Shown here piece after piece: positions 41,170-50,150 of a stretch of 64,000 nucleotides of DNA (its first letter is position 1; the number at the start of each line of letters is the position of its first letter). The notes below the pieces were generated by a model. It made no database searches, was not told where the DNA came from, and was given only the letters and a program-made list of their open reading frames with translations. Both the position numbers and the translations under genes were made by a program. The stretch is taken from positions 11,938 to 75,937 of the forward strand of contig DEXG01000036.1 of NCBI GenBank assembly GCA_002364005.1, written 5' to 3'. The DNA is from Phycisphaerales bacterium UBA3190 (GTDB lineage: Bacteria; Planctomycetota; Phycisphaerae; Phycisphaerales; UBA1924).

Positions 41170-42444
41170 ATGCCAAGCCCGATCACATTCAATGTCCATG
41201 CCCAGTCAGGCAACGCCCGCACCGGACGCGTCGAGACGCCGCACGGCAGCTTTGACACGCCCGCATTCATGCCCGTCGGCACCCGTGCCACGGTCAAGGG
41301 CATCTTCCCACACCATGTCCGCCAGACCGGTGCCCAGATCCTCCTCAACAACACCTACCACCTCATGCTCCGCCCGGGTTCCAAGCTCATCCAGGAGATG
41401 GGCGGCGTGCATAAGTTCATGAACTGGGACGGCCCGATCCTCACCGATTCGGGCGGCTACCAGGCCTATTCGATGGCCGACATCAACGCCATCGACGAGG
41501 ACGGCGTCTCGTTCAAGTCGATTGTCGATGGCTCCAAGATCCGCCTCACCCCGGAAATCGCCATGCAGGTCCAGAATGAGCTGGGCCCCGACATCATGAT
41601 GGCTTTCGACGACTGCCCGCCATCGGTCGACCCAGATGCCGGCCCAACCAACCAGGTCCGGATCAAGCAAGCCGCCATGCGCGACTCGAAGAAACGGGCA
41701 ATCTATGACCATGATGCCCGCCTGGAGATCGCCAATGAACGCACTGTCCGCTGGCTCGAACGCTGCAAAGTGGCACACGCTCGCCCTGACGAGCAGGCAC
41801 TATTCGGGATTATTCAGGGCGGGGCCGACTTTGATCGCCGTGACTGGTGCCTCGAGCGGATCTGTAATATCGACCTCCCGGGCTACGCCATCGGTGGCGT
41901 GGCGGTGGGGGAGACGAGCGAGGATATCGCCCGTGTTGTCCGCCACACGGCTCCCAAGATGCCTCAACACAAGCCACGGTACCTGATGGGAGTCGGCTAC
42001 GAGCACGACATCACCGCTGCGGTCCTCTCGGGCATCGACATGTTCGATTGCGTGCTACCGACCCGCAACGGCCGCAACGCCAACGCCTTCACCAGCGACC
42101 CCGAGACCGATGGGCAGCTCCGACTCAAGAACGCCAAGCACGCCAGGGACGATCGCCCGATCGAAGAAGGATGCGACTGCCCGGCCTGCGACCCGGCATC
42201 CCACGCCTGGGCGACCTACCAGGGCCGACACTTCTCCCGGGCATACATCAGGCACCTGATTATCTCCAACGAGATGCTGGGACCGATCCTCGTGACGCTG
42301 CACAATCTGCGCTACTTCCAGCGTCTCATGACCGATCTCCGCCTTGCCATCACTGAGGATGACTGGGAGGGGTTCAAACGCAAACGACCCAGACTTGCCC
42401 CCATCGTCGATCGTGAACGCCATGGCACCAGCACGGCGACATAG
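41170..42444 (+). CDS. tgt: tRNA-guanine transglycosylase
   Basis: Exchanges the wobble guanine of GUN tRNAs for preQ1 in queuosine synthesis. The 424-residue protein has GTRATVKGIFPHHVRQTGAQILLNNTYHL, LTDSGGYQAYSM (Asp), ALFGIIQGGADFDRR, GYAIGGVAVGE, MFDCVLPTRNGRNANAF (nucleophile Asp) and zinc ligands in CDCPACDPASHAWATYQ plus a later His. Slightly longer than E. coli Tgt (375). Other queuosine genes are not adjacent, except a degenerate QueC-like gene 8 kb away. Confidence 0.94.
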   Translation: MPSPITFNVHAQSGNARTGRVETPHGSFDTPAFMPVGTRATVKGIFPHHVRQTGAQILLNNTYHLMLRPGSKLIQEMGGVHKFMNWDGPILTDSGGYQAYSMADINAIDEDGVSFKSIVDGSKIRLTPEIAMQVQNELGPDIMMAFDDCPPSVDPDAGPTNQVRIKQAAMRDSKKRAIYDHDARLEIANERTVRWLERCKVAHARPDEQALFGIIQGGADFDRRDWCLERICNIDLPGYAIGGVAVGETSEDIARVVRHTAPKMPQHKPRYLMGVGYEHDITAAVLSGIDMFDCVLPTRNGRNANAFTSDPETDGQLRLKNAKHARDDRPIEEGCDCPACDPASHAWATYQGRHFSRAYIRHLIISNEMLGPILVTLHNLRYFQRLMTDLRLAITEDDWEGFKRKRPRLAPIVDRERHGTSTAT

Positions 42445-42558
42445 AAGTTCGGGTTTCGATCGCCCAATCAGACCCATTTTCTCGCCACACAACGATAATT
42501 CCCGACCTATCATCCTCACCCACCGGCAATGAGCCATACGGGTGACGAAAGGGAATCA

Positions 42559-43026
42559 ATGACGAACCAACTGCACATGCTCCAGGCATGGATCACCCCC
42601 GCATTGCTTCAGGACGGCGCCGTCATCGGCAACCCGACCAGCACCACAACCGGACAGCCCAGTACCGCACCCGCGGCTGTGGGCGGCGATCAGGCCGCGA
42701 CCACGCAGGGCGGGTTCGATATGTTCTTGCTGATCCTCCTTATGTTCGGAGGCATGATCCTCATCATGTCGCTGACGGGCCGCAAAGATAAGAAACGCCG
42801 CGCTCAGATGCTCAAGGAGCTGGGCAAGAAGGACAAGGTCCGCACCGCCGGCGGCATCATCGGCACCGTGATCGAGATGAAAGACGATGAGGTGCTGCTC
42901 GAAACCGACCGCGCCTCGCACACCCGCCTCTGGCTGGCCAAGGGCTCGATCACCTCTGTCGTCAAGCAAGCAAAGACGCACAGCAACGACAGCAGCGAAG
43001 AAGAAGCAACCACGACAAACGCCTGA
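42559..43026 (+). CDS. yajC: Preprotein translocase subunit YajC
   Basis: A 155-residue small membrane protein of the SecDF-YajC complex that assists protein export. A Thr/Gln/Ala-rich head is followed by one membrane helix (about residues 55-75, MFLLILLMFGGMILIMSL), the charged GRKDKKRRAQMLKELGKKDKVRTAGGIIGTVIEMKDDEVLLETD and a serine/glutamate tail. The N-terminal segment is longer than in E. coli. ATG 42559 has AAAGGG upstream; the in-frame ATG at 42529 is less likely. It precedes secDF by 42 bp. Confidence 0.92.
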   Translation: MTNQLHMLQAWITPALLQDGAVIGNPTSTTTGQPSTAPAAVGGDQAATTQGGFDMFLLILLMFGGMILIMSLTGRKDKKRRAQMLKELGKKDKVRTAGGIIGTVIEMKDDEVLLETDRASHTRLWLAKGSITSVVKQAKTHSNDSSEEEATTTNA

Positions 43027-43068
43027 TACTCACGCACTCACGGTATAGCACCACCGAGGTTCACACAT

Positions 43069-46000
43069 ATGCGACACTATGGCCGCAACATCATCATCGC
43101 ATTCGCGTTGATTCTGCTCGCACTCTGGCAAGCGTTCCCCCCATCCGAACGAATCGGCCTGGGCAAGGATCTGCGCGGTGGTGCATCCCTGATCTACTCA
43201 GTCGAGATCGGCAGCACCGAATCCGCCGGCGAGGTGATCCCCCAGGTCATCGAGGTACTCAAAAACCGCATCGACCCAGACGGGCTCTTCGAGATCTCGA
43301 TCGTGCGCCAGGGACAGGACCGGCTCGAAATCACGATGCCGCTCCCGAGCGAAAAGGTCAGCCAGCTCAAAGCCGCGTTTGAAGAGGAACTCGCCAAGCT
43401 GAGCGTCACCTCGATCGATGAGAACGAGTTCGAGCGCATCATGCGTCTGCCGCAGGACGAGCGTGATGCCAAGCTTGCGGAACTCGGTCAGGTCAGCGAA
43501 ACGGTCAATAACGCGCTCAGGGAGGCGGCATCGGCGTTCACCGAGGCCCAGCAGCTCCGCCAGCAGCTGATCCTGTTTGAACAGAATGTCGACATCGCCG
43601 ACGAGATCAAGGACGACCTGGCCATCAAGGCCGCCGAGGCGGAGATCCGCTACGAGGTCGCCCGTGATGCGGCGCTGGCCACCGCGATCTCTCGCGAAGA
43701 GGTCAAGCGAGCCCTCGAACGATCGACCGAACAAAAGATCATCCGTGACGGCGATGATGTGATCACCCTCGACAGCCCACGCAAGCGTGCGCTCGATGGG
43801 ATCAGGCAGCAGTACCCCGAGATCGAAGACCAACTGAATCGGGTCATCGAGGCATACGACGAGTACAGCGCCAATCGCAAGTCACTCGACGACACCTCCG
43901 ACCTCAAGCGACTGGTGCAGGCCTCGGGTGTGCTCAGTTTCCGCATCACGGTCGATCCGCAGAGCGGCGGCGCCGGCTCAGTCGTCACGCACCCCGACGA
44001 GCAGCGTCTGCGTGAGCAGCTCATCGAGAAAGGCCCCAAGCAGGCCGGCGCCCGTGACGCACGCTGGTTCAAGATCAACAAGGCCGACTCTTGGTACAAG
44101 TCGGTGCAGGACTACGATCGCATGATCGCAGACCCCGCGTCCTACTTTGCCTCGAACTACAACTATGTCGTTGAGGAATACAACGGCGATTACTACATGC
44201 TCTGCTGGGACACGCGCGACATGCGCATGACCAACGACGATGCACGCTGGAAGGTCTCCCGCGCCTACCAGACTTCGGACCAGCTCGGACGACCCGCGAT
44301 CGGCTTCGAGATGGACCCCGCCGGTGCCGCACGCCTCGGCGAGCTGACCGGCAACAACGAACAGAACAACATGGCGGTCCTCCTCGACGACGAGGTCTAC
44401 ACCGCACCGAACCTCAATGCCCGAATCACCAACCGAGGCATCATCGAGGGCGACTTCTCAATCGAAGAGATCAACTACATCATCCGCGTGCTCGGCGCGG
44501 GTTCACTCCAAGCCAAGCTCTCACCCGAGCCGCTCAGCGAGAACACCATCGCCCCTGATCTTGGGAAGGACAACCTTGACGCCGGTGTCGACGCGGGCAA
44601 GTGGGCCCTCATCATCGTCTCGGGCTTCATGCTCGTCTACTACATGGGCTACGGCTTCGTCGCGGTGCTCTGCTTGGCTGCCAATGCGATCCTCATCCTC
44701 GGCGCACTCGCACTTTCCCGTGCGTCACTCACGCTGCCCGGTATCGCGGGCATCATCCTGACCTTCGGTATGGCGGTGGACGCCAATGTGCTGATCTTCG
44801 AACGTATCCGAGAAGAACTCAACAACGGGCTCGACCTGCGACAGGCGGTCCGACTTGGGTACGAGAAAGCCCTCAGCTCCATCGTCGACGGCAATGTCAC
44901 CAACCTCATCGTCTGCCTCGTGCTGGCCAATGTGGGCACCCAGGAGATTCGCGGCTTCGCGATCACCCTGGGGATCGGTGTGGTCTGCACCATGGTCTCG
45001 GCCCTGTTCTTCAGCCACATCATCATGGTGACCCTTGTCGATAAGCTCCGCTTCCGCAAGATGGCCATGCTGCCGATGATCGTCAAGCCGATCGAACGCA
45101 TCCTCCATCCCAACATCAACTGGATCGGTCTCCGCTGGGTGACCGTGTTCATCTCGCTCTTCTTCGTCGGCCTGGGCATCACCATGGTGGTCACCCAGGG
45201 CTCCAAGATGCTCGACACCGAGTTCCGCGGCGGTACGCAGGTCACGCTGACATTCATGAAGAATGCCGATACGCCAGACCCCGACGATCGCCTCACCATG
45301 CCACGCCCCGAGGTCGAGGAGATCATCCACTCACTCGGCGACGACAATGTCGCTCTCGAAGCGATGCGGAACGCAGAGGTCCTCCCCATCAACCCACGCG
45401 AGGATGGCCTGACCGCTGACACCTTCAGCATCAAGACCACCCTGACGAACCGTGACCAGGTGGGCCCAGCGATCGTATCGGCCTTCCGAGACCTGCTCGA
45501 TGTCCCGCCACCGCTTGAGTTCGAAGACTCACAGGTCCCCGATTCAGCCGCGGCACCGGTCTACCCGATCATCGAACCGCGTCTGGGCGAGAACATCAAC
45601 CTCCCAGAGGTCCGCAACGATGCCACCGAGTTCGTCGGCGGTGTCGCCATCGTCCTCAACAACATCTCCCCGCCACAGTCTGAAGACCAGATCCGTGACC
45701 GTATCGCACGCACACGCCAGAAGGATGACTTCAACGATATCGTCGGGCGGAAGCTCGCCATCGTCACCATCGACGGCTCGCCCGATGAGATCGAATCATG
45801 CGTCATCATGGTCTATGACCCCACGATCGATTACTTCGTCAACGCCGACATCTGGCGCTCCGAAGTCGCCCAACGCGAGTGGGAGCTGATCGCCGCATCA
45901 CTCGCCAACTCGTCCGACCAGCTCAGCGTGCAGTCGTTCTCGCCTGCAATCGCCGAGAACTTCCGAGCGACAGCCGTCGCCGCGGTCATGCTCTCGCTGC

Positions 46001-46560
46001 TGCTGATCCTGATCTACATCTGGGTCCGATTCGGTTCGGTCCGCTACTCCGCGGCCGCAATCGTCGCGCTGGCACACGATGTCCTGATCGTCATCGGTCT
46101 CATCGCGTTTGCCGAGATCATGTACGAGCACCACATCTTCGATGGCTTCGCGCAATGGGCCAAGATCGAACCCTTCAAGATCGACCTCAACCTCGTTGCG
46201 GCGTTGCTCACCCTGATCGGTTACTCGCTCAACGACACGATCGTCATCATGGACCGCATCCGTGAGAACCGCGGCAAGCTGCCGTACGCCTCCAAGGCGG
46301 TCGTCAACCGCTCCATCAACGAGACCATCTCACGAACCCTCGTGACCTCAGGCACCACCCTCCTGGCAGTCCTGCTGCTCTACATCGACGGTGGCCCCGG
46401 CGTGCACGCATTCAGCTACGCCCTGCTCGTCGGTGTCCTCGTCGGTACCTACTCCTCAATCGCTGTCGCCTCGCCGCTCGTCTGGAGCCGCAAACACGAC
46501 CTGAGCGAACGCCGGAAACGCGAGGAAGAAGAGCTCAACGCACTCCCGAATCAGGAGTAA
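43069..46560 (+). CDS. secDF: Fused protein-export membrane protein SecDF
   Basis: A 1163-residue fusion of SecD and SecF, the proton-driven RND-type motor that pulls exported proteins. SecD part: IGLGKDLRGGASLIYSVEI, VIEVLKNRIDPDGLFEISIVRQGQDRLEI, and five helices with GMAVDANVLIFERIREELNNG. SecF part starts near residue 690 with a membrane helix, then DTEFRGGTQVTL and LIGYSLNDTIVIMDRIRENRGK. Between about residues 105 and 285 is a highly charged, coiled-coil-rich expansion not found in E. coli SecD. Start ATG 43069 has GAGG at long spacing. A terminator follows. Confidence 0.94.
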   Translation: MRHYGRNIIIAFALILLALWQAFPPSERIGLGKDLRGGASLIYSVEIGSTESAGEVIPQVIEVLKNRIDPDGLFEISIVRQGQDRLEITMPLPSEKVSQLKAAFEEELAKLSVTSIDENEFERIMRLPQDERDAKLAELGQVSETVNNALREAASAFTEAQQLRQQLILFEQNVDIADEIKDDLAIKAAEAEIRYEVARDAALATAISREEVKRALERSTEQKIIRDGDDVITLDSPRKRALDGIRQQYPEIEDQLNRVIEAYDEYSANRKSLDDTSDLKRLVQASGVLSFRITVDPQSGGAGSVVTHPDEQRLREQLIEKGPKQAGARDARWFKINKADSWYKSVQDYDRMIADPASYFASNYNYVVEEYNGDYYMLCWDTRDMRMTNDDARWKVSRAYQTSDQLGRPAIGFEMDPAGAARLGELTGNNEQNNMAVLLDDEVYTAPNLNARITNRGIIEGDFSIEEINYIIRVLGAGSLQAKLSPEPLSENTIAPDLGKDNLDAGVDAGKWALIIVSGFMLVYYMGYGFVAVLCLAANAILILGALALSRASLTLPGIAGIILTFGMAVDANVLIFERIREELNNGLDLRQAVRLGYEKALSSIVDGNVTNLIVCLVLANVGTQEIRGFAITLGIGVVCTMVSALFFSHIIMVTLVDKLRFRKMAMLPMIVKPIERILHPNINWIGLRWVTVFISLFFVGLGITMVVTQGSKMLDTEFRGGTQVTLTFMKNADTPDPDDRLTMPRPEVEEIIHSLGDDNVALEAMRNAEVLPINPREDGLTADTFSIKTTLTNRDQVGPAIVSAFRDLLDVPPPLEFEDSQVPDSAAAPVYPIIEPRLGENINLPEVRNDATEFVGGVAIVLNNISPPQSEDQIRDRIARTRQKDDFNDIVGRKLAIVTIDGSPDEIESCVIMVYDPTIDYFVNADIWRSEVAQREWELIAASLANSSDQLSVQSFSPAIAENFRATAVAAVMLSLLLILIYIWVRFGSVRYSAAAIVALAHDVLIVIGLIAFAEIMYEHHIFDGFAQWAKIEPFKIDLNLVAALLTLIGYSLNDTIVIMDRIRENRGKLPYASKAVVNRSINETISRTLVTSGTTLLAVLLLYIDGGPGVHAFSYALLVGVLVGTYSSIAVASPLVWSRKHDLSERRKREEEELNALPNQE

Positions 46561-46587
46561 TGCCTGAATCTCTTGCGAACACACCTC

Positions 46588-46619
46588 CCGCCCCGATAGA
46601 ATATCGGGGCGGTTTTCTT
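46588..46619 (+). terminator. Rho-independent terminator of secDF
   Basis: Perfect 11-bp arms CCGCCCCGATA (46588-46598) and TATCGGGGCGG (46602-46612), 3-nt loop, then TTTTCTT. Confidence 0.9.
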
Positions 46620-46635
46620 AGAGGCACTTTTCGAT

Positions 46636-47331
46636 ATGATGGACGAACGCTCATCCCGGATATTCATCGGCATGTCCCTGCTCGTGCTGGTCTGGATCGG
46701 TGTCTACTGGATGTGGCAGCCGACCCATGATCAGCAGCCCCCCAAGATCACATTCGAGCAGCCACAGCACACCGAGAGCACCCCAGCCGCCATAGAGCAA
46801 CCCGCTGCGGGGAACGCCCCAACCATCATCGATCAGATGAATATCACCCAAACTGACCCTGTTGAGCCCACCCCCGCACCACAACCAGAGCTGATTCCTC
46901 CCGAGTTCATCGAGCACATCGTGCGCGAGAACGAGACCATGCAGAGCATCGCCAAGGAGCACTTCGGCTCAGGCGAAAACTGGCGAACCATCGCACGCGC
47001 CAACCCGTTCGTTGACCCCCAGAAGCTCAAAGCGGGCATGTCAATCCGGATCCCGAAGGACCCAAACAACATCCAGGGACGCGTCACGGGCCGAGACGCT
47101 GAACCCGGCGTCATCGAATCGCATACCGATTCACAGGCAGCCGTGATCGAATATGTCGTCCGCCCGGGCGATTCGCTCTCACGCATCTCACAGCGGATCT
47201 ACGGCTCATCCCGCCACGCCCGCTTTATTTTCGATTCAAACCGAGACAAGCTCAAATCCATGGACGACATCTCGATCGGCCAGTTGCTGCGATTACCGCC
47301 CATACCCGAATCCGGCAGCGATCAGCCCTGA
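46636..47331 (+). CDS. Membrane-anchored protein with two LysM domains
   Basis: A 231-residue protein: one N-terminal membrane helix (residues 9-27, FIGMSLLVLVWIGVYW), a Pro/Gln/Glu-rich linker and two LysM-like modules, at about 93-140 (HIVRENETMQSIAKEHFG, LKAGMSIRIP) and 173-222 (YVVRPGDSLSRISQRIYG, ISIGQLLRLP). LysM domains bind N-acetylglucosamine-containing polymers such as peptidoglycan. It is probably an envelope protein facing the periplasm. The first or the second ATG could be the start. Sugar-nucleotide genes follow directly. Confidence 0.85.
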   Translation: MMDERSSRIFIGMSLLVLVWIGVYWMWQPTHDQQPPKITFEQPQHTESTPAAIEQPAAGNAPTIIDQMNITQTDPVEPTPAPQPELIPPEFIEHIVRENETMQSIAKEHFGSGENWRTIARANPFVDPQKLKAGMSIRIPKDPNNIQGRVTGRDAEPGVIESHTDSQAAVIEYVVRPGDSLSRISQRIYGSSRHARFIFDSNRDKLKSMDDISIGQLLRLPPIPESGSDQP

Positions 47332-47337
47332 AACGCC

Positions 47338-47343
47338 TAGAAT
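47338..47343 (+). promoter_or_regulatory. -10 element (TAGAAT) 5 nt before the hldD-like gene
   Basis: TAGAAT-N5-ATG (47349). Confidence 0.5.
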
Positions 47344-47348
47344 CGCCT

Positions 47349-48383
47349 ATGAGCGAATCGACACCCGTTTATATCGTCACCGGCGGCGCCGGCTTCATTG
47401 GTGCCAACCTCGTCGCCGAACTCCTTCGACGCGAGCCCGATGCGCATATCTATATCGTCGATGACTTCAGAACGGGTTCATACGCCAACATCGTCGAGGC
47501 GCTCGAGCGAGCAGGACTCCCGCCATTCACAGGCAGCGTACTCAGCGACTCGGTGGGTGAACTCAACTGGCAGCCCGCCCTGCTGGGCCTCCAGCCGAAG
47601 GCCGTCTTCCACCTGGCCGCCATCACCGATACCCTCGAGTTCAACGAGCAGAAGATGCTCCGGGACAACACCGAGCCATTCGCCGACATCCTCGAGGCCT
47701 GCGTCGAGTGCGATGTCCCCCTTGTCTACGCATCCAGCGCCGCAACTTACGGCTCACCGCCCCAAGCCGACGAGCACACGCCCTTCCCGCTTGAGGCCGC
47801 GGGTAAACCCAACAACATCTACGGCTTCTCCAAGTGGCTGATGGACACCGAGGTCTTCCGTTTCTTCAAGCAACGCCAAGCCGAGGGCGAGCCCCTGCCG
47901 CATGTTGTGGGGCTGAGGTACTTCAATGTCTTCGGCCCCGGCGAGGCGAGAAAGGGCAAGATGGCCTCGATGGTCTACCACCTCTCCAACCAGATCCTCG
48001 ACGGCAAGCGTCCTCGTCTCTTCAAAATGGGCGAACACCAGCGGGACCAGATCTTTGTTGAGGATGTGGTCGCATGCACCCTCGCCGGCGCCAAGCCGGG
48101 CATCACCCCGGGCGTGTACAACCTGGGCTCGGGCCAGACGACCTCCTTCAACGACATTGTCGATGCGATCAACGAAGCCCTGGGCACAAGCGTCGAAGCC
48201 GAGTATTTCGATATGCCGGAAGCGATGATCCCGACCTATCAGCATTACACCTGCGCCGACATGAGCGAGACAAAGAAGGGGCTGAACTGGGCCCCCTCCT
48301 GGTCACCCATGGACGCGATGATCCGCTACGCGCGCATGATCGCCAACGAACGAAGCAACGCACGAACGACCACCAAGGCCTGA
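47349..48383 (+). CDS. hldD: ADP-glyceromanno-heptose 6-epimerase-like protein
   Basis: A 344-residue NAD(P)-dependent extended SDR: VTGGAGFIGANLVAELLRR near residue 10, catalytic Ser/Tyr-Lys in YASSAATYGSPP and IYGFSKWLMD, GLRYFNVFGPGE, and the HldD-like FKMGEHQRDQIFVEDVV, GVYNLGSGQTTSFNDIV and YFDMPEAMIPTYQHYTCADMS. HldD makes ADP-L-glycero-beta-D-manno-heptose for the LPS core. hldE and gmhA are not in the window, so another sugar epimerase role is possible. The start 47349 has a -10 hexamer 5 nt upstream. UDP-xylose synthase follows 18 bp later. Confidence 0.82.
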   Translation: MSESTPVYIVTGGAGFIGANLVAELLRREPDAHIYIVDDFRTGSYANIVEALERAGLPPFTGSVLSDSVGELNWQPALLGLQPKAVFHLAAITDTLEFNEQKMLRDNTEPFADILEACVECDVPLVYASSAATYGSPPQADEHTPFPLEAAGKPNNIYGFSKWLMDTEVFRFFKQRQAEGEPLPHVVGLRYFNVFGPGEARKGKMASMVYHLSNQILDGKRPRLFKMGEHQRDQIFVEDVVACTLAGAKPGITPGVYNLGSGQTTSFNDIVDAINEALGTSVEAEYFDMPEAMIPTYQHYTCADMSETKKGLNWAPSWSPMDAMIRYARMIANERSNARTTTKA

Positions 48384-48401
48384 GCACAGGAACTTCGACA
48401 C

Positions 48402-49376
48402 ATGACCATCAAACGGATACTTGTTACGGGCGGCGCGGGCTTCCTCGGATCGCATCTCTGCGAACGCCTCCTCAGCGAGGGGCACGATGTCATCTGTCTC
48501 GATAACTTCTTCACTTCCCAGAAGTCCAATGTCCAGCACCTGCTCCAGTACAACAACTTCGACCTCATCCGTCACGATGTCACCCACCCGATCTGGCTCG
48601 AAGTCGACGAAATCTACAACCTCGCCTGCCCAGCCGCCCCGGGTCACTACCAATACAACCCCATCAAGACCATGAAGACCTCCGTCATGGGGGCTATCAA
48701 CACCCTTGGGATGGCCAAACGGTGCGACGCCCGCATCCTCCAGGCTTCCACCAGCGAGGTCTACGGCGACCCGACGATCCACCCCCAGCCCGAGTCCTAT
48801 CGGGGTAATGTGAACCCCATCGGTCCACGCGCCTGCTACGACGAGGGCAAGCGTGCCGCCGAAACCCTCTTCGCCGACTACCATCGCCGCCATCAGCTCG
48901 ATATCCGGGTCGTACGCATTTTCAACACCTACGGCCCGCGCATGCACCCCTTCGACGGCCGCGTCGTCTCCAACTTCATCATCCAGGCCCTGCGCGGCGA
49001 GGACATCACCATCTTTGGCGACGGCTCCCAGACCCGCTCGTTCTGCTACCGGGACGACCTCATCGAGGGCATCATCCGCTTGATGCGACATGAGGGCGAT
49101 ACAGACCACCTTCCCGTGAACATCGGCAACCCCACCGAGTTCACCATCAAGCAGCTGGCCGAGCTGACCATCAAACTCACCGGCGCTCCCAGCAAGCTGG
49201 TCTTCAAACCACTCCCCGAAGACGACCCCATGCAACGCCAGCCTGACATCAGCCGTGCACGCGACTTGCTCGACTGGGAACCCACCGTCGAGCTTGAGCA
49301 GGGACTCCAACGCACCATCGCGTATTTCAGAGAAGTCGATCTCAACGATTTCCGAGCCCCGACGCCGAATCACTGA
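48402..49376 (+). CDS. UDP-glucuronate decarboxylase (UDP-xylose synthase)
   Basis: A 324-residue extended SDR with VTGGAGFLGSHLCERLL at residues 8-24, LDNFFTSQKSNVQHLL, IYNLACPAAPGHYQYNPIKTMKTSVMG, ASTSEVYGDPTIHPQPESYRGNVNPIGPRACYDEGKR (read in pieces) and IFGDGSQTRSFCYRDDLIEGI. The SPxHYQxxPIKT-like and PIGPRxCYDEGKR blocks are those of UXS enzymes, which make UDP-xylose from UDP-glucuronate. It probably serves envelope glycan synthesis together with the preceding epimerase. AGGA is 10 nt before the ATG. Confidence 0.9.
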   Translation: MTIKRILVTGGAGFLGSHLCERLLSEGHDVICLDNFFTSQKSNVQHLLQYNNFDLIRHDVTHPIWLEVDEIYNLACPAAPGHYQYNPIKTMKTSVMGAINTLGMAKRCDARILQASTSEVYGDPTIHPQPESYRGNVNPIGPRACYDEGKRAAETLFADYHRRHQLDIRVVRIFNTYGPRMHPFDGRVVSNFIIQALRGEDITIFGDGSQTRSFCYRDDLIEGIIRLMRHEGDTDHLPVNIGNPTEFTIKQLAELTIKLTGAPSKLVFKPLPEDDPMQRQPDISRARDLLDWEPTVELEQGLQRTIAYFREVDLNDFRAPTPNH

Positions 49377-49401
49377 CCCGACGGGCCACACAAACTTCTG
49401 G

Positions 49402-49407
49402 TACAAT
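49402..49407 (+). promoter_or_regulatory. -10 element (TACAAT) 6 nt before the QueC-like gene
   Basis: TACAAT-N6-ATG (49414); no ribosome site. Confidence 0.6.
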
Positions 49408-49413
49408 CACTCC

Positions 49414-50100
49414 ATGCTGGTCCCACGATTCACCCAAGATCGCTGCCTCATCCTCACCAATGCCGATGTCGAGTCGCTGCTCGCGTGCGCCATGGCCGCC
49501 GAGCAGCAGACGATGACCACGGGTGATCCCTCCTGCTTGCTTCCAACATGGTGGGGGACGACCGATGAGGAGTTTGATCTTCTGATCTCAGCAATCGATC
49601 CCGCCGTGATGCAGCAAGCAAGCATGTACGCGCTTTCAATCGACCCGCAAAATGCACTCTATCCGCCAGAAAATGAGTCAGTGAACGACCAAGATCTCGG
49701 GCAGCTCCAGACCCGCCTGCTGACAGAAGCCGCCTACCTCGCCCTCAGCATGGGGCTCAAGCGGGTGGTCTGGCCGATCAGGATCGGCGATGACCATCCC
49801 GACCGGATCGGTGCCATCGGCAACGCCATCGACCGAGCCATGCTCGTGGGACGCACCGTCTCGCTCGACGCGACACCCGACACCGCACCAGAAGTCCGTA
49901 TTGACACCCCATTTGTCGACTTCACCACCGAGCAGGTCACCGAGTTGGCCCGGGACATGACGCTCCCGATCGAAATCTGCTGGTGGAACAGCCCCAACCA
50001 CGCACCCATCGCGGAGCAGCACCGGGCTCGATGGGCCGCGATCGACCGACGCTCAGCGACACAGCTCGAGCCAAAGCCGGGCACACAAGCTCCCGCCTGA
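49414..50100 (+). CDS. Degenerate QueC/ExsB-like (PP-loop superfamily) protein
   Basis: A 228-residue protein that follows the layout of QueC, the 7-cyano-7-deazaguanine synthase, but lacks its catalytic parts. The N-terminal LILTNADVESLLACAMA occupies the place of the SGGxDS PP-loop. LLTEAAYLALSMGLKRVVWPI, AIGNAIDRAMLV and VRIDTPFVDFTTEQVTELARDMTLP align in order with the QueC C-terminal half. The terminal CWWNSPNHAPIAEQHRARW retains one of the four zinc cysteines. It is probably a non-catalytic paralogue. Assignment is from pattern only. Start 49414 has TACAAT upstream; the frame to 49255 is in UXS. Confidence 0.5.
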   Translation: MLVPRFTQDRCLILTNADVESLLACAMAAEQQTMTTGDPSCLLPTWWGTTDEEFDLLISAIDPAVMQQASMYALSIDPQNALYPPENESVNDQDLGQLQTRLLTEAAYLALSMGLKRVVWPIRIGDDHPDRIGAIGNAIDRAMLVGRTVSLDATPDTAPEVRIDTPFVDFTTEQVTELARDMTLPIEICWWNSPNHAPIAEQHRARWAAIDRRSATQLEPKPGTQAPA

Positions 50101-50136
50101 ACCCCTCGTCATCTGGGTTCTGGCAGCAATGATGCG

Positions 50137-50142
50137 TACACT
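50137..50142 (+). promoter_or_regulatory. proS: -10 element (TACACT) 8 nt before proS
   Basis: TACACT-N8-ATG (50151). Confidence 0.45.
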
Positions 50143-50150
50143 CATCGCAT

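Noticed and set aside
48303..49406. Minus-strand open frame of 367 codons
   Set aside because: Antisense to the UDP-xylose synthase gene, which is clearly coding on the plus strand.
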